Positions 32,586 through 43,528 are shown, counted from the stretch's first letter. The stretch: DNA of 64,000 nt from Marinobacter gudaonensis (GCF_900115175.1 NZ_FOYV01000001.1:744001-808000); one strand, 5' to 3'. The notes: generated by a model not told the origin, from the letters alone. Made by a program: numbers and translations.

Positions 32586-34034
32586 ATGCTCAGGCGTACC
32601 AAAATTGTCGCCACCCTCGGCCCAGCCACCGACTCGCCAGAGTCCCTCGCCGCCATCATCGGCGCGGGCGTTGATGTCACCCGGCTGAATTTTTCCCATG
32701 GCAGCGCGGAGGAACATATTGGCCGCGCCCAACGGGTACGGGAAGCGGCGGCCGCCCAGGGCCGCTTTGTTGCCCTGCTGGCCGATCTGCAGGGCCCGAA
32801 GCTGCGAATCGCTCGCTTTGCTGAGAACAAGGTCACCCTCAATGCCGGCCAGACCTTCGTGCTGGATGCCGCCATGGATAAGGAAGCCGGCACCGAAGAG
32901 CGTGTCGGCATCGACTACGAGCAGTTGATTGACGACGTCAAACCCGGCGACATCCTGGTACTGGACGACGGCCGCATCGAAATGGAAGTGCAGTCGGTAG
33001 ACGACCACAGCATCACCTCCACCGTGCTCATCGGCGGCCCCCTGTCCAACAACAAGGGCCTGAACAAGCGCGGTGGCGGCCTTTCCGCCGAGGCGCTGAC
33101 CGAAAAGGACAAGCAGGACATCGTTACCGCCGCCAAGCTGGGCGCTGACTATGTTGCCGTTTCGTTTGTGCGCACTGCCGAGGATATGCACATTGCCCGC
33201 CGCCTGCTGCGCGATGCCGGCTCCAACGCCGGACTGGTGGCCAAGATCGAACGCGCAGAACTGGCCCACGACGTGGCAGCCCTGGACGCCGTGATCGAAG
33301 CCTCGGATGCCGTCATGGTGGCTCGGGGCGACCTGGCGGTGGAAATCGGCGACGCCGAGCTTGTAGGCGTTCAGAAACACATCATTTCCCGTGCCCGGGT
33401 GCTGAATCGCGCGGTGATCACCGCCACCCAGATGATGGAATCCATGATCACCAGCCCGATGCCCACCCGTGCCGAGGTGTCGGACGTAGCCAATGCTGTG
33501 ATGGACTACACCGACGCGGTGATGCTCTCCGCTGAAACCGCCGTGGGCGATTACCCGAAAGAGGCGGTGGAGGCCATGGTGCGCATCTGCCTGGGCGCGG
33601 AGAAACATCCGTCCATGCACCAGTCCAAGCACCGCATCCACGAAAGCATGGAAGCCGTTGACGAAGCCATCGCCCTGTCGGCCATGTACGCGGCCAACCA
33701 CCTGGAAGGTGTGTCAGCCATCATCTGCATGACCGAAACCGGCGCGACGCCTCGGCTGATGTCCCGCATCAAATCCAGCCTTCCAATCTTCGCCTTCTCC
33801 CGGCACCACACCACACAGCACCGGGTTGCCCTGTTCCGGGGCGTGCAGACGGTGCCGTTCGATTCGGCCAAGATTCCCAATGAGCGGACCAACTCACTGG
33901 CGGTCTCGGAGCTGGTGAGTCGTGGGGCGGTGAAGGATGGCGATCTGGTGGTGATCACCAAGGGCGATTATGTGAATGCCCAGGGTGGCACCAACACCAT
34001 GAAGATTGTTCGCGTTGGGTCGGATATTCGCTGA
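32586..34034 (+). CDS. pykA: Pyruvate kinase, PykA type
   Basis: This 482-residue enzyme converts phosphoenolpyruvate and ADP to pyruvate and ATP. It is very like E. coli Pyk[16 protein letters not shown] at the N terminus, [20 protein letters not shown] near residue 150, the metal/active-site segment with VAKIERAE, and [12 protein letters not shown] followed by [14 protein letters not shown]. It lies 29 bases after gapA on the same strand and is probably co-transcribed. A longer reading frame begins inside gapA, but the ATG at 32586 fits the family and has AAGGA upstream. Confidence 0.96.
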   Translation: MLRRTKIVATLGPATDSPESLAAIIGAGVDVTRLNFSHGSAEEHIGRAQRVREAAAAQGRFVALLADLQGPKLRIARFAENKVTLNAGQTFVLDAAMDKEAGTEERVGIDYEQLIDDVKPGDILVLDDGRIEMEVQSVDDHSITSTVLIGGPLSNNKGLNKRGGGLSAEALTEKDKQDIVTAAKLGADYVAVSFVRTAEDMHIARRLLRDAGSNAGLVAKIERAELAHDVAALDAVIEASDAVMVARGDLAVEIGDAELVGVQKHIISRARVLNRAVITATQMMESMITSPMPTRAEVSDVANAVMDYTDAVMLSAETAVGDYPKEAVEAMVRICLGAEKHPSMHQSKHRIHESMEAVDEAIALSAMYAANHLEGVSAIICMTETGATPRLMSRIKSSLPIFAFSRHHTTQHRVALFRGVQTVPFDSAKIPNERTNSLAVSELVSRGAVKDGDLVVITKGDYVNAQGGTNTMKIVRVGSDIR

Positions 34035-34110
34035 CTCTTTTTGTTTGTTACTAAAGCCCGCAGTCGTCTGGTGTTTGACCTTGTAGCCTGAAGGTCTGTG
34101 CCGGGCGGCA

Positions 34111-34208
34111 GTGGGGTTCCCCTTTCCAAAGACCGCCACGAGCACATCCATGTGCGCTTGGCTGTGGCCATCCCTGGCCACAGACATTTTTGGAAAGGGA
34201 TACCCCAC
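34111..34208 (+). repeat. Composite palindromic repeat, copy B
   Basis: Outer arms of 20 bases (34111-34130 with 34189-34208, a few mismatches) surround a core with GAGCACATCCATGTGCGC and a second hairpin around TGGCCATCCCTGGCCA. The core matches copies A and C; the arms do not. It lies just after pykA. Confidence 0.8.
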
Positions 34209-34421
34209 TCCCTCCTTCCATGCTTTCAGTTAGCTCGGCGTGACAGTTTTTCGAATACCAAGAATGTCTTTAGATTAGCGAGAAGCGTTTCGTCGACCCG
34301 CTACAACCGAATTTGCGATGCCGAAGAATAGCCCTCTGCTCACCCGCTTGGCTGACAGTGGGATCACCCGGCAGCGCCAGAACATCCAAAACGCCACTTG
34401 ATATATCGTGAGATTTAAGAA

Positions 34422-34527
34422 GCCCTTTGGGGCACGGCTTCCGGGAATGTCGCTGGCCATGGATGGCCAGCGCCAAGCGCACAGGGATGTGCTCGTAGCG
34501 TTTCCCGGAAGCCGTGCCCCAAAGGGC
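34422..34527 (-). repeat. Composite palindromic repeat, copy C (inverted)
   Basis: The outer arms are a perfect 26-base inverted repeat (34422-34447 with 34502-34527). The core, read on the minus strand, has GAGCACATCCCTGTGCGC and a hairpin around TGGCCATCCATGGCCA. It lies just beyond the eda stop, oriented opposite to copy B. Confidence 0.85.
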
Positions 34528-34569
34528 GAAAGCTCCCAAGAATCAGGCTACACGGTCGATCAACCAGGG

Positions 34570-35217
34570 TCAGAGATCAGCAAGACTGCCGCGGGCAATC
34601 TCGGTAATCTGGGCCCAGTCCTTGGCGGCTACCACCTCAGGTGGCGTCAGCCAAGTGCCGCCGACGGCCTGGACATTGCTCAAGGCCAGGTAGTCTGCCG
34701 CGGTATTGCGGCGGATGCCGCCGGTTGGGCAGAAGGTGACGTCCGGGAAGGGGCCGTTGAAGGCCTTCAGGGCCGGGATGCCGCCGGCGACTTCGGCCGG
34801 GAAGAACTTGAATTCGCGGTAGCCCAGGTTGTAGCCCACCATCATCTCGGAAATGGTGGCAATGCCCGGCAGCAGCGGCGCCTCGGAGGTCACGCCGAAC
34901 TGCAGGATAGACTCGGTGACGCCCGGGGTGATCACGAACTGGGCTCCGGCCGCTTCCACCTGGCGGTACTGGGCAATGCTGGTAACCGTACCGGCACCTA
35001 CCCAGGCGTCGGGGATGGCTTCGCGAACCTTTTCGATGGCCTTTAAGCCGTGTTCGGTGCGCAGGGTGATTTCCAGAACGTTGATGCCGCCATCCACCAG
35101 GGCGCGACACAGGGGCACGGCGTCTTCAAGATCATGAATAGCGATGACAGGCACCAGGGGGGAAGCATTTAGTACTGCCCTGACGCGCTCGCGATGGAAG
35201 TCGGATAACTGGTTCAT
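34570..35217 (-). CDS. eda: KDPG aldolase (2-dehydro-3-deoxyphosphogluconate aldolase)
   Basis: This 215-residue class I aldolase cleaves KDPG to pyruvate and glyceraldehyde 3-phosphate, completing the Entner-Doudoroff pathway. The Schiff-base lysine is Lys137 in EFKFFPAEV. Glu49, Thr51 and Arg53 lie in LEITLRT, and GPFPDVTFCPTGGI is the phosphate-binding region. Length is normal. It is the third gene of the zwf-pgl-eda cluster, 30 bases after pgl. Its 3' end meets repeat copy C. Confidence 0.95.
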   Translation of the reverse strand: MNQLSDFHRERVRAVLNASPLVPVIAIHDLEDAVPLCRALVDGGINVLEITLRTEHGLKAIEKVREAIPDAWVGAGTVTSIAQYRQVEAAGAQFVITPGVTESILQFGVTSEAPLLPGIATISEMMVGYNLGYREFKFFPAEVAGGIPALKAFNGPFPDVTFCPTGGIRRNTAADYLALSNVQAVGGTWLTPPEVVAAKDWAQITEIARGSLADL

Positions 35218-35247
35218 GGTTTTCTCCGTAGCAAAAGTCGGGCGAAT

Positions 35248-35967
35248 TCAGGGGCTCCAGAATACCTGCAGGCCGGGCTTGAGGAACGCGCGGATGGGCA
35301 TCTCAAGAACCTGGTCCGGATCGGAAAGTGCCTTTTCCAGGGTATGCAGTTTGTCCTCACCTTTCAGATGCAAGGCGGTGAAGCGGGCATCACGCAGCGG
35401 TGGCCAGGTAAGGGTGATTCGCTTCTGGGGCTGAGATGCTGGCGTGGTGGCAGCGACGATGTCCTGGCATTGGGGATCCATGGCAGCCTCAAGCTCCGGC
35501 GCGTCCGGGAACAGCGAGGCCGTGTGGCCGTCATTGCCCATGCCCAGGATCAGCACATCGATGGGCAGCCCGAGGTCGGCGAGCTCTGCCCTAACCCGCT
35601 CCAGTCCAGCCGCCGGCGTTGCCCCCGGCTGCTTGAGGGAAAGAAATCGAGCACTGGCGGCATTGTTCTGCAACAGATTTTCCCGGACCAGGCGGGTATT
35701 GCTGGCGTCACTGTCTTCGGTCACCCAGCGCTCGTCCGCCAGCAGCACGTCCACCCGACTCCAGTCCAGTGCCTTGCCTGACAGGGCCTGAAAGAACGGC
35801 AATGGAGTCGAGCCCCCGGACACCACCAGGCTGGCCCTTGGCGCCTCCCTCAGGCGGGCTTCGAGAACGCCGGCAACCGCGTCAGCCAAGGCCAGGGCGA
35901 CGTCATTGGCAGTCGAGCCGGAGCGGTCGACGACGCCTTCAGGCAGGCGCAGATCAGACATCTTCAT
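35248..35967 (-). CDS. pgl: 6-Phosphogluconolactonase
   Basis: This 239-residue enzyme hydrolyses 6-phosphogluconolactone. The DevB-type motifs [24 protein letters not shown] and [16 protein letters not shown] are all present. The ATG at 35967 is preferred because AGGAG lies five bases upstream; starts at 35982 and 35961 are possible. It overlaps the 3' end of zwf by 14 bases, so the two are translationally coupled, and eda follows. The product is passed to Edd. Confidence 0.94.
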   Translation of the reverse strand: MKMSDLRLPEGVVDRSGSTANDVALALADAVAGVLEARLREAPRASLVVSGGSTPLPFFQALSGKALDWSRVDVLLADERWVTEDSDASNTRLVRENLLQNNAASARFLSLKQPGATPAAGLERVRAELADLGLPIDVLILGMGNDGHTASLFPDAPELEAAMDPQCQDIVAATTPASQPQKRITLTWPPLRDARFTALHLKGEDKLHTLEKALSDPDQVLEMPIRAFLKPGLQVFWSP

Positions 35968-37429
35968 ACCAACTCCTTCCATCCCGGGTAATCATGGCGA
36001 TAGAGGCAACCGGCCCCCAGGTGCCAGCGGCGTAACGCTTGGGTGGCTCGCCGCCGTCTTTCCAGTTCTGGATTACCTGGTCAACCCAGCGCCAGGCGTA
36101 CTCCACTTCATCCCGGCGCACAAACAGGTACTGGTTACCTTTCATCACCTCCCACAACAGACGCTCGTAGGCGTCAGGTATGCGGTCGGTGGCAAACGTC
36201 TCCGAGAAAGTCAGCTCCAGCGGGCCCTGGCGCAGGCGCATGCCCTTGTCCAGGCCCTGGTCCTTGGTCAGGATTTTCAGGGCCATGCCTTCATCCGGCT
36301 GCAGGCGGATGATCAGCTTGTTGTTGGCCAGGTGCTTCTGGTCCGGATCAAAGATGTAATGGGGTGCCGGCTTGAAGTGAATGATGATCTGCGACAGCTT
36401 CTCGGGCAGGCGCTTGCCGGTGCGGATGTAGAACGGGACCCCGGACCAGCGCCAGTTGTCGATTTCGGCCTTCAGGGCCACAAAGGTTTCAGTGGCACTG
36501 CCCTTGTTGGCGCCCTCTTCTTCCAGATATCCGGGCACCGGCTTGCCGTTGCTGGTACCGGCGGTGTACTGGCCACGCACCACGTAGCTGTCCATCATGT
36601 CCGGCGTAATCCGCTTCAGGGCCTTGAGCACCTTCACTTTCTCATCCCGGATGCTGTCGGCGGACAGGTCCGATGGCGGATCCATGGCAATCAGGCACAA
36701 CAGCTGCAACAGGTGGTTCTGGATCATGTCGCGAATCTGGCCGGCTTTGTCAAAATAGCCCCATCGGCCCTCGATACCAACGCTCTCGGCCACCGTGATC
36801 TCCACGTGGGAAATGTGGTTCTGGTCCCACTGTGACGCGAACAGGTTGTTGGCAAAGCGCAGGGCAATCAGGTTCTGGACGGTTTCCTTACCCAGGTAGT
36901 GGTCGATGCGGAACAGCTGGTTCTCGTTATAGACCTCGCCCAGCTCATCATTGATTACTTTCGAGGACTCGAGATCGTGGCCGATGGGCTTTTCCACCAC
37001 CACCCGGGTCTGCTCGGTACAACAACTGGCCGCTCGCAGGTTACGGGCGATCACGCCGTACATGGACGGGGGCGTGGCCATGTACACAATCAGTTCGTTA
37101 TTGGCGTCGTCCCGCCACTCATTCAGCACACCGAACTTGTCCGGATCATTGAAGTCGAGGATCTGGTAATCGACCCTGGACAGAAAGGCGTCCGCCACCT
37201 TCTGATCGAACTCCTCGGGCTTCACATACTGTTTCAGTTTCTCAAGGAGTTGTTTTCGAACACCGGCGGTATCATTTTCGGTACGGGCGATGGCCAGTAC
37301 TCGACTGCCATCCGCCAGCAGGTTGGCACGCTCAAGCTGATACAGGGCCGGAAACAGTTTACGCTGGGCCAGATCACCCAGGGCGCCGAAAAGCATCAGG
37401 TCACAACGGGTATTGATCTTGTTGACCAT
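35954..37429 (-). CDS. zwf: Glucose-6-phosphate 1-dehydrogenase
   Basis: This 491-residue enzyme oxidises glucose 6-phosphate to the lactone with NADP or NAD. The nucleotide motif [12 protein letters not shown] is at residues 13-24, and the catalytic RIDHYLGKE holds His177 and Lys181. The ATG at 37429 is chosen because AAGGA lies just upstream; a TTG at 37453 would add eight residues. It is first in zwf-pgl-eda and divergent from hexR, the arrangement usual in pseudomonads. Two HexR-like sites lie in the shared upstream region. Confidence 0.96.
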   Translation of the reverse strand: MVNKINTRCDLMLFGALGDLAQRKLFPALYQLERANLLADGSRVLAIARTENDTAGVRKQLLEKLKQYVKPEEFDQKVADAFLSRVDYQILDFNDPDKFGVLNEWRDDANNELIVYMATPPSMYGVIARNLRAASCCTEQTRVVVEKPIGHDLESSKVINDELGEVYNENQLFRIDHYLGKETVQNLIALRFANNLFASQWDQNHISHVEITVAESVGIEGRWGYFDKAGQIRDMIQNHLLQLLCLIAMDPPSDLSADSIRDEKVKVLKALKRITPDMMDSYVVRGQYTAGTSNGKPVPGYLEEEGANKGSATETFVALKAEIDNWRWSGVPFYIRTGKRLPEKLSQIIIHFKPAPHYIFDPDQKHLANNKLIIRLQPDEGMALKILTKDQGLDKGMRLRQGPLELTFSETFATDRIPDAYERLLWEVMKGNQYLFVRRDEVEYAWRWVDQVIQNWKDGGEPPKRYAAGTWGPVASIAMITRDGRSWYEDV

Positions 37430-37482
37430 TGGTTCCTTCTCTCTGGTGGGCAAGCCCTCGAATGGGATGAGGGCCGGACTAA

Positions 37483-37562
37483 TGTAGTAATTTTAAACAA
37501 ATAATGACATTCAAAAATCAATATTCCAAGAAAAAACTCACATTAATGATATTTTTACTACC
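37483..37562. promoter_or_regulatory. Pair of HexR-like sites in the zwf/hexR divergent region
   Basis: TGTAGTAATTTTAAACA (37483-37499) faces zwf, and TGATATTTTTACTACC (37547-37562), read in reverse as GGTAGTAAAAATATCA, faces hexR. Both share GTAGTAA-(A/T)-rich with the site between edd and gapA. Their position fits repression of zwf and autoregulation of hexR. Confidence 0.5.
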
Positions 37563-37583
37563 CCAAAACCGGTAAAAAAGCGG

Positions 37584-37589
37584 TATAAT
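37584..37589 (+). promoter_or_regulatory. -10 element of hexR
   Basis: TATAAT is a perfect -10 hexamer, placing the start near 37596. No good -35 lies 17 bases upstream. Confidence 0.5.
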
Positions 37590-37638
37590 CAGCGCGTTTT
37601 TACAACAAAGACCGCCCATGATTCAGGGAGTAGCATTA

Positions 37639-38511
37639 ATGGCCGCGAACCAGGCGCACCGTGACGACAACCTGCTCGAGGACATTCAGTCCCGGCTGGA
37701 CAGCCTCAACAAATCCGAGCGGAAAGTGGCCGAGGCGATTCTTCGGGACCCCAGTGCGGCCACACGTTACAGCATAGCCGCCCTGGCCCGGGCCGCAGAC
37801 GTCAGTGAGCCCACCGTGAACCGGTTTTGCCGTGGTTTTTCGGCGACCGGCTTCCCGGACTTCAAGATTCGGCTCGCCCAGAGCATAGCCACCGGCACTC
37901 CCTACATCGGCCAGAACGTCGAACCGGACGACACCGTTGCCGAATTCGCCGACAAGATCATGCTCAGTACCATTGCCAGCCTGGACAAGGCGCGCCAGGC
38001 CCTGGACCCGAAGGCACTGGCGACGGCCATCGATTATCTGATCCAGGCCAAGCAGATCAACTTCTTTGGCATGGGCGGCTCGGCCTCCGTGGCCCTCGAT
38101 GCCCAGCACAAGTTCTTCCGCTTCAACATCCCGGTCATGTCCTACGACGACGCGCTGATGCAGCGGATGGTGGCAGCAGGCTCGAACGTTGGCGACGTTA
38201 TCGTGCTTATCTCCTACACCGGGCGTACGCGCGAAACCGTCGACATTGCCCAGCTTGCCCGCGCCAATGGCGCGACGGTCATCGGCATTACCAACCCGGA
38301 CTCGCCCCTGGCGGAGATCTGTACCGTCGTGCTCGGCGTTACCGCGCCAGAGGACACTGAGGTCTACATGCCCATGTCGTCGCGGATCATTCATCTGACC
38401 GTCATCGACATTCTGGCGACCGGCGTGACTCTGAAGCGTGGCGCGGATTTCCTCGGGCATCTCAAGAAGATCAAGGAAAGCCTGAAGCCAACCCGTTTTC
38501 CGCCCAACTGA
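37639..38511 (+). CDS. hexR: HexR, RpiR-family regulator of central carbon metabolism
   Basis: This 290-residue regulator has an N-terminal RpiR helix-turn-helix (with [20 protein letters not shown], about residues 45-64). The C-terminal SIS sugar-phosphate domain contains [19 protein letters not shown] and [13 protein letters not shown]. It is very like E. coli HexR. KDPG is the known ligand and relieves binding. The ATG at 37639 is preferred, with GGGAG ten bases upstream; the ATG at 37618 has no site. It is divergent from zwf-pgl-eda, its expected target. Confidence 0.93.
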   Translation: MAANQAHRDDNLLEDIQSRLDSLNKSERKVAEAILRDPSAATRYSIAALARAADVSEPTVNRFCRGFSATGFPDFKIRLAQSIATGTPYIGQNVEPDDTVAEFADKIMLSTIASLDKARQALDPKALATAIDYLIQAKQINFFGMGGSASVALDAQHKFFRFNIPVMSYDDALMQRMVAAGSNVGDVIVLISYTGRTRETVDIAQLARANGATVIGITNPDSPLAEICTVVLGVTAPEDTEVYMPMSSRIIHLTVIDILATGVTLKRGADFLGHLKKIKESLKPTRFPPN

Positions 38512-38549
38512 ACCTTTCCGGAAAAGATAGCAAAGTGACTAACAGAGGG

Positions 38550-38629
38550 GCTCATCCTCCTACGCCCCTCCTCCCCCTGAAAACTCACCCCCAAAATTTA
38601 TTGGGGCGGATGATGTACTAACCCCTACG
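38550..38629. promoter_or_regulatory. MalT-like box cluster upstream of lamB
   Basis: On the minus strand 38567-38576 reads GGGGAGGAGG, an exact enteric MalT box. It overlaps GGGGCGTAGG (38559-38568), which in turn overlaps GAGGATGAGC (38550-38559, 8/10). On the plus strand 38606-38615 is GCGGATGATG (8/10), and an inverted CGTAGGGG lies at 38622-38629. Several abutting and inverted boxes within 80 bases is typical of MalT promoters. Confidence 0.7.
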
Positions 38630-38783
38630 TTACAACACTATGAAATCCGGTTTCCCAATGTCTGATTGGCAGAAGCTGCTATCGCGGGAACCGGAAGCCT
38701 GATCCGGCCGATGCTGAACCCTTTTTGGCAGCCGGAGATTCCGCTTCCCTGGCATTAAAAATCACAAAAAGCACAGGACACAG

Positions 38784-40112
38784 ATGATGCAAAACAAAAA
38801 GCGCTTTACGCTGAACAAACTTCCCCTGGCCGCCGCCATCACCGCTGCAGCGTTGGCCACTCCGGCCGTTGCCGTTGATTTCCATGGCTATGCCCGGGCC
38901 GGGGTTTCCACGAACATCGGCAGCGGTGGTGAACAGACCTGTTTCGGCAGCGGCTCCACCGGCCATTACGTCGGACGGCTTGCGGATGAGTGTGATACCT
39001 ACTCGGAATTGGCGCTTGGCGATGAGCTTTTCAGCCAGGACGGCAAGACCTTCCGTTTCGACTCCATGCTCGCCTATAGCGCAAACCGCCAGGGCAATGA
39101 CTACCAGGCCCTGAACGGCTTCAACAACATCAACAATGTCGACTTCGCCAACCAGGAAACCACCGCTAATCGATCCGACCCCTACGGCGGCGGCGATATC
39201 GCACTTCGCCAGCTGTATGTTTCCGCCAACAACGTGATCGAATCACTGCCTGGCGCTACCCTCTGGGCCGGTAAGCGCTTCTACAAGCGTAAAGACATTC
39301 ATCAGCTCGACCTCTTCTACGTCAGCAATGCCGGTTATGGTGCCGGTATCGAGAACATCACAGCAGGTTCCGGCCAGCTGTCCCTGGCCTTCACCAACTC
39401 CGACACCAGTGACGGTGAAGATCTCGTCCAGAACAACAAGGTGGATGTTCGTTATTCCTTCCCTCTGGCTGGCGGGAACAACCTTGAGCTGATCGGCATC
39501 TACGCCATGGCCGATCTGACCGACGCTCAGGAAGCGGCCGGAATTGAGGATGAAAACGGCTATTTCTTCACCGCCGAGCTCTCCTCTGGCGTCATGGGCG
39601 GCTTCAACAAGTTCGCCATTCAATACGGCGCTGACTCCATGGGCTTTGCACTGGCAGAAAACGCCAGCGGCGGTCGCGTGGACAATGGCAACGTGGCCGG
39701 TTATTTCGAATCCAGCTGGCGCATACTCAACCACGGCGTAATCAAGCTGGGTAAGGGCTGGGATCTCGGACATTCGGTCGTTTACGAGCAGGCCGAATCC
39801 CACGATCCATCTGCAAAAGACGGTGAGCGCCTGAGCATTGTGGCGCGTCCAATCTACAACTGGTCACCGGTCATGAGTACCGCTATTGAAGTCGGTTACA
39901 GCGACACAGACCGCCCCTGGTTCACGGAATCACAAGACCTTGGCAAGTTTGCGATTGCCCAACAGTGGCAGGCTGGCCCCGGATACTGGGCTCGCCCGGT
40001 GATCCGTCTTTACGCCGCATCCTTCTTTGGCGATGAAGCCGAATCGGCTCGCGGCGGTGAAGGTATCGACGGCGATATCCAGATCGGCGCCCAGATCGAA
40101 GCCTGGTGGTAA
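38784..40112 (+). CDS. lamB: Maltoporin LamB
   Basis: This 442-residue outer-membrane channel for maltodextrins has a signal peptide of about 30 residues (cleavage after AVA). The mature N terminus VDFHGYARAGVSTNIGSGG is characteristic, as are LPGATLWAGKRFYKRKDIHQ and the closing IGAQIEAWW. Eighteen-strand LamB proteins are of this length. AGGA lies about seven bases before the ATG. MalT-like boxes are upstream and a strong terminator follows, so pulA is probably transcribed separately. Confidence 0.95.
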   Translation: MMQNKKRFTLNKLPLAAAITAAALATPAVAVDFHGYARAGVSTNIGSGGEQTCFGSGSTGHYVGRLADECDTYSELALGDELFSQDGKTFRFDSMLAYSANRQGNDYQALNGFNNINNVDFANQETTANRSDPYGGGDIALRQLYVSANNVIESLPGATLWAGKRFYKRKDIHQLDLFYVSNAGYGAGIENITAGSGQLSLAFTNSDTSDGEDLVQNNKVDVRYSFPLAGGNNLELIGIYAMADLTDAQEAAGIEDENGYFFTAELSSGVMGGFNKFAIQYGADSMGFALAENASGGRVDNGNVAGYFESSWRILNHGVIKLGKGWDLGHSVVYEQAESHDPSAKDGERLSIVARPIYNWSPVMSTAIEVGYSDTDRPWFTESQDLGKFAIAQQWQAGPGYWARPVIRLYAASFFGDEAESARGGEGIDGDIQIGAQIEAWW

Positions 40113-40147
40113 GGCTCTAAACGCCACACACTCTCGTTGGACCTCCT

Positions 40148-40177
40148 GGGCCGGCTTTATGCCGGCCCCTTTTTTTC
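40148..40177 (+). terminator. Rho-independent terminator of lamB
   Basis: GGGCCGGC (40148-40155) pairs with GCCGGCCC (40161-40168) around a five-base loop and is followed by a T-run. Confidence 0.9.
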
Positions 40178-40215
40178 CTTGTCTGTGCCCTTCCTACTCC
40201 CCCGGCACAACCGTA

Positions 40216-40225
40216 TCTACGCCCC
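40216..40225 (-). promoter_or_regulatory. Variant MalT-like box upstream of pulA
   Basis: Read on the minus strand the site is GGGGCGTAGA, almost the same as the GGGGCGTAGG found before lamB. It lies about 105 bases before the pulA start and suggests co-regulation. Confidence 0.45.
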
Positions 40226-40330
40226 GAAAAATTCCCTTCCGAAGGATGTCCTTGCGACCCCATCGCGCAACCATGAATTTGCCCGAAAGGGTTCAAAGCC
40301 AAACAAAAACAATGGAAAAGGGGATTTCCC

Positions 40331-43300
40331 ATGCCTGAACAAAGACTGGTTGCAGGCGGCCTTGTGCTTGCGTTGTCGCTCGCGCTGACTGCCTGCAACT
40401 CCGGAAGCGATGACCCGACAACCGGCGGAGGCGGTGACCAGGCGGACCCGCTGCTGGAGCCCGGTGAGAACGAGGCCCTGCTCTACTACAAGCGGACCGA
40501 CGAAAACTACAGCGGTTGGGGCCTGCATCTGTGGAACAACCCGGCTGATGGCTGCGACGGGCTCGCCGAAGGCGTTGCCACGGAGTGGAACACTCCGAGA
40601 TTGCCGGACGGCATCAGCGACACGTACGGTGCCTACTACCTGATTCCCATGCGCGAAGCCGGCGAATGCCTGAACTTCATTATGCACAAGGGTGACGAGA
40701 AAGATCTTGGCGGCCAGGACCATCGGTGGCATTTTGGTGCCCTCGGCAACCGCATCTTCACGCTCAGCGGCAGCCAGCAACTGTCGCAGACTCCGATCGA
40801 GGCCGAGGCCGTGACCATTGCCGGCGCTTCGGCCCACTGGCTGGACGAAACCACGTTGGTGGTCAAGGATGCCGGCAGTCTCGCCCGCCTCGAACTTCGC
40901 CACGACGCCGGTGCCGGCATCGCTGTCGGCCCGGACGAAACCCTTGAGGGCGGCGACGCCATTGCCCTGTCGGCCACCACCCTGGCTTCCGGGCTTGCTG
41001 AAAAATTCCCCCACCTCAGCGGCTGGCCAGCCTTCGAGGTGCAGGCGGACACCAGCCAGATCCGCAGCGCTCTCAAGGGGCAGCTGGTCGTGGCCGGTTA
41101 CAACAGCAGCGACGAGCTGGTTCTGGCCACCCGCGTTCAGGTACCCGGCGTACTGGACGATCTGTACGCCTATAGTGGTGATCTCGGTGCCGTCATCAAT
41201 GGCGCCAACGTGGATTTTGCCGTCTGGGCACCGACAGCCCAGAGTCTCAAACTGCACGCCTTCGACGGCTCCGGCCATCTGCTGTCCGGCTATCCGGTGG
41301 CCATGACCGAAACCGACGGTGTGTGGCGCCACAGGGGCAGCCTCAGCGAGCTCGACCGGCAGTTCTACCAGTACGAGGTGACGGTTTACCACCCCCGAAC
41401 CGACGCCATTGAGACCACCCTCGTGTCCGATCCCTACGCCCTGAGCTTATCCACCAACGGCCAGTATGCCCAGGTCGTGGACCTGGCGTCGGATTACAAG
41501 CCGGCCGGCTGGGATTCAATGACCCCTCCCGCGGTTGACGCGCCCGAGGACGTCGTGGTCTACGAGGCCCATATCCGGGACTTCAGCGCGACGGATGAAA
41601 CCCAGGACCCAGCCGTGCGTGGCAAGTACCTCGCCTTTACGGCGCCGGCAGACGGCAGCGTGGATGGCGTAGCACACCTGAAATCCCTGGCTGACGCCGG
41701 TGTGACCCACCTGCATCTTCTGCCGGCCTTCGATATCGCCACCATCAATGAGGACCCGGCGGAGGTCGTCGACATCGACGATCCCTTCAGTCGCCTGTGC
41801 GACCTCTCCGATGAGGCAGCCGTATCCTACGCCTCCTTCTGCTCCAGCGGCCAGTCGATCCGTCAGGTCCTGGCGGGCTTCGATCCGCTCACGGGTAATG
41901 CCCAGGCGCTCTACAACACGTTCCGGGGCCTGGACAGCTTCAACTGGGGTTACGATCCGGTCCACTACACGGTACCTGAGGGTAGCTATGCCTCCGATGC
42001 CAACGGTGGGCAACGGATTCTGGAGTTCCGGGAGATGGTGCAGGCGGCCACCAACCTGGGCCTGAATGTGGTGATGGACGTGGTTTACAACCACACCAAT
42101 GCGTCCGGCCTGGCCGCCAACTCGGTACTCGACAAGCTCGTGCCGGGCTACTACCACCGACAGAATCCGGAAACCGGCGCGGTGGAACAGTCTACCTGCT
42201 GCGAAAACACCGCCAGTGAGCACGCCATGATGGACAAGCTCATGGTGGACTCACTGGTCACCTGGGCCGACCAATACAAGATCTCAGGTTTCCGCTTCGA
42301 CCTCATGGGGCATCACATGCTGGCCAACCTGGACAGGGCACTGACCGCAGTGCAGGCGGTCGATCCGGACACCTACTTCTACGGCGAGGCCTGGAACTTC
42401 GGCGAGGTGGCCAACAACGCACGGGGTGTAAACGCGATCCAGGCCAACATGGCCGGCACTGGCATTGGCTCGTTCAATGATCGACTGCGGGACGCTGTCC
42501 GCGGCGGCGGGCCCTTCGATGGGGGCGATGCCATCCGCGCCAATCAGGGATTCGGCAACGGCCTGTTCACCCTCCCCAATGACCGGAACAGCGGCAGTGC
42601 CGAGGAGAAAGCCCGCCTGTTGCAGGTCAGCGACTGGATCCGCGTCGGCATTGCCGGAAGCCTCAAGGACTACAGTTTCGAGGCCGCCAACGATGAGCTG
42701 ACCACCGGCGCCCAGGTTGACTACAACGGACAGAACGCCGGCTATACCGCCGATCCCCAGGAAATCATCAACTACGTTTCCAAGCACGACAACCAGACCC
42801 TGTGGGACAACAACCAATACAAGGCCGACTACGCGGCGACCACCCAGCAGAGGGCACAGATGCACGTGGTCAGCCTGGCGGTACCGATCCTGAGCCAGGG
42901 CATCCCCTTCCTGCACATGGGCTCGGAACTGCTGCGTTCGAAATCCATGGAACGTGACAGCTACGACTCCGGCGACTGGTACAACGAAGTGGACTTCAGC
43001 TATCAGGGCTCTGCATGGAACCGTGGTCTGCCCCGTCAGGACAAGGATGGCGCCAACTGGGATCTGATCACTGAAGTGGTTCAGTCGGCCGGTGCCAACG
43101 CCGATCCGACACCCTCGGCCATTGCCTACACCAATACCCAGATCCAGGAACTCCTGAGCGTTCGCCGTGACAGTGCCCTCTTCCGACTGCAGACAGCGCA
43201 GGACGTCCAGGACCGCCTCACCTTCCTGAACACGGGCTCCGGCCAGATCCCGGGTGTGATTGCGTTCAGCCTGCTCGACGATGGCTCCGGCGGCCTTGCA

Positions 43301-43486
43301 CAACTGGATGCGGCCAATGACGAGCTGGTCGTGGTCATAAACGCCAGTAGCATCGAACAGACGCTCAGCACGTCACTGTCTGGCCCGTTTCTGGTTGCCG
43401 CCGACACTTCCCCGGGTGACACCGCAAACGTCTCGGGGGGCGACTTCACTGTCCCTGCGCTGTCTGTGGCGGTCTTCGCCAGGTGA
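40331..43486 (+). CDS. pulA: Lipoprotein pullulanase (GH13, type I)
   Basis: This 1051-residue debranching enzyme hydrolyses alpha-1,6 links in pullulan and branched dextrins. A signal sequence ends in LALTAC with lipid-acceptor Cys22. An N-terminal starch-binding-like PUD domain (about residues 45-150) is followed by an E-set region (about 290-400) and the GH13 barrel. The type I pullulanase hallmark appears as [10 protein letters not shown] near residue 537. Predicted catalytic residues are Asp657 (FRFDLMG), Glu686 (YGEAWNF) and Asp820 (SKHDNQT). It is probably anchored at the cell surface. It follows lamB, has its own MalT-like box, and a small lipoprotein gene follows 67 bases later. Confidence 0.94.
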   Translation: MPEQRLVAGGLVLALSLALTACNSGSDDPTTGGGGDQADPLLEPGENEALLYYKRTDENYSGWGLHLWNNPADGCDGLAEGVATEWNTPRLPDGISDTYGAYYLIPMREAGECLNFIMHKGDEKDLGGQDHRWHFGALGNRIFTLSGSQQLSQTPIEAEAVTIAGASAHWLDETTLVVKDAGSLARLELRHDAGAGIAVGPDETLEGGDAIALSATTLASGLAEKFPHLSGWPAFEVQADTSQIRSALKGQLVVAGYNSSDELVLATRVQVPGVLDDLYAYSGDLGAVINGANVDFAVWAPTAQSLKLHAFDGSGHLLSGYPVAMTETDGVWRHRGSLSELDRQFYQYEVTVYHPRTDAIETTLVSDPYALSLSTNGQYAQVVDLASDYKPAGWDSMTPPAVDAPEDVVVYEAHIRDFSATDETQDPAVRGKYLAFTAPADGSVDGVAHLKSLADAGVTHLHLLPAFDIATINEDPAEVVDIDDPFSRLCDLSDEAAVSYASFCSSGQSIRQVLAGFDPLTGNAQALYNTFRGLDSFNWGYDPVHYTVPEGSYASDANGGQRILEFREMVQAATNLGLNVVMDVVYNHTNASGLAANSVLDKLVPGYYHRQNPETGAVEQSTCCENTASEHAMMDKLMVDSLVTWADQYKISGFRFDLMGHHMLANLDRALTAVQAVDPDTYFYGEAWNFGEVANNARGVNAIQANMAGTGIGSFNDRLRDAVRGGGPFDGGDAIRANQGFGNGLFTLPNDRNSGSAEEKARLLQVSDWIRVGIAGSLKDYSFEAANDELTTGAQVDYNGQNAGYTADPQEIINYVSKHDNQTLWDNNQYKADYAATTQQRAQMHVVSLAVPILSQGIPFLHMGSELLRSKSMERDSYDSGDWYNEVDFSYQGSAWNRGLPRQDKDGANWDLITEVVQSAGANADPTPSAIAYTNTQIQELLSVRRDSALFRLQTAQDVQDRLTFLNTGSGQIPGVIAFSLLDDGSGGLAQLDAANDELVVVINASSIEQTLSTSLSGPFLVAADTSPGDTANVSGGDFTVPALSVAVFAR

Positions 43487-43507
43487 CCGGAGAAACCTTA
43501 ACAACCC

Positions 43508-43528
43508 GCCACCGGCGATACCGGTGGC
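43508..43528 (+). other. Stem-loop between pulA and the small lipoprotein gene
   Basis: GCCACCGG (43508-43515) pairs with CCGGTGGC (43521-43528) around a five-base loop, followed by TTTAA. It may be an attenuator or stabiliser; the T-run is too short for a firm terminator. Confidence 0.5.

Larger units (their letters stand above)
34035..34569. other. 535-base non-coding gap between pykA and eda
   Basis: The gap separates two convergent genes and holds two copies of the composite palindromic repeat in opposite orientation (34111-34208 and 34422-34527). Short open frames across it (for example one covering 34270-34539) arise from the repeats and have no ribosome-binding site or family resemblance. 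Between the repeats (34216-34415) I see nothing recognisable. Confidence 0.75.

Noticed and set aside
34111-34527. Repeats B and C as the ends of a transposable element flanking 34216-34415
   Set aside because: The two copies are inverted and about 210 bases apart, but the DNA between them codes for nothing and their outer arms differ, so they are not matching terminal repeats of one element. I also saw no clear target duplication.
34270-34539. Open frame of 89 codons on the minus strand between pykA and eda
   Set aside because: It runs through repeat copy C and its hairpins, has no ribosome-binding site and no recognisable family. Repeat-derived peptides such as EHIPVRLALAIHGQRH also appear in copy B, showing that the frame is a by-product of the repeat.
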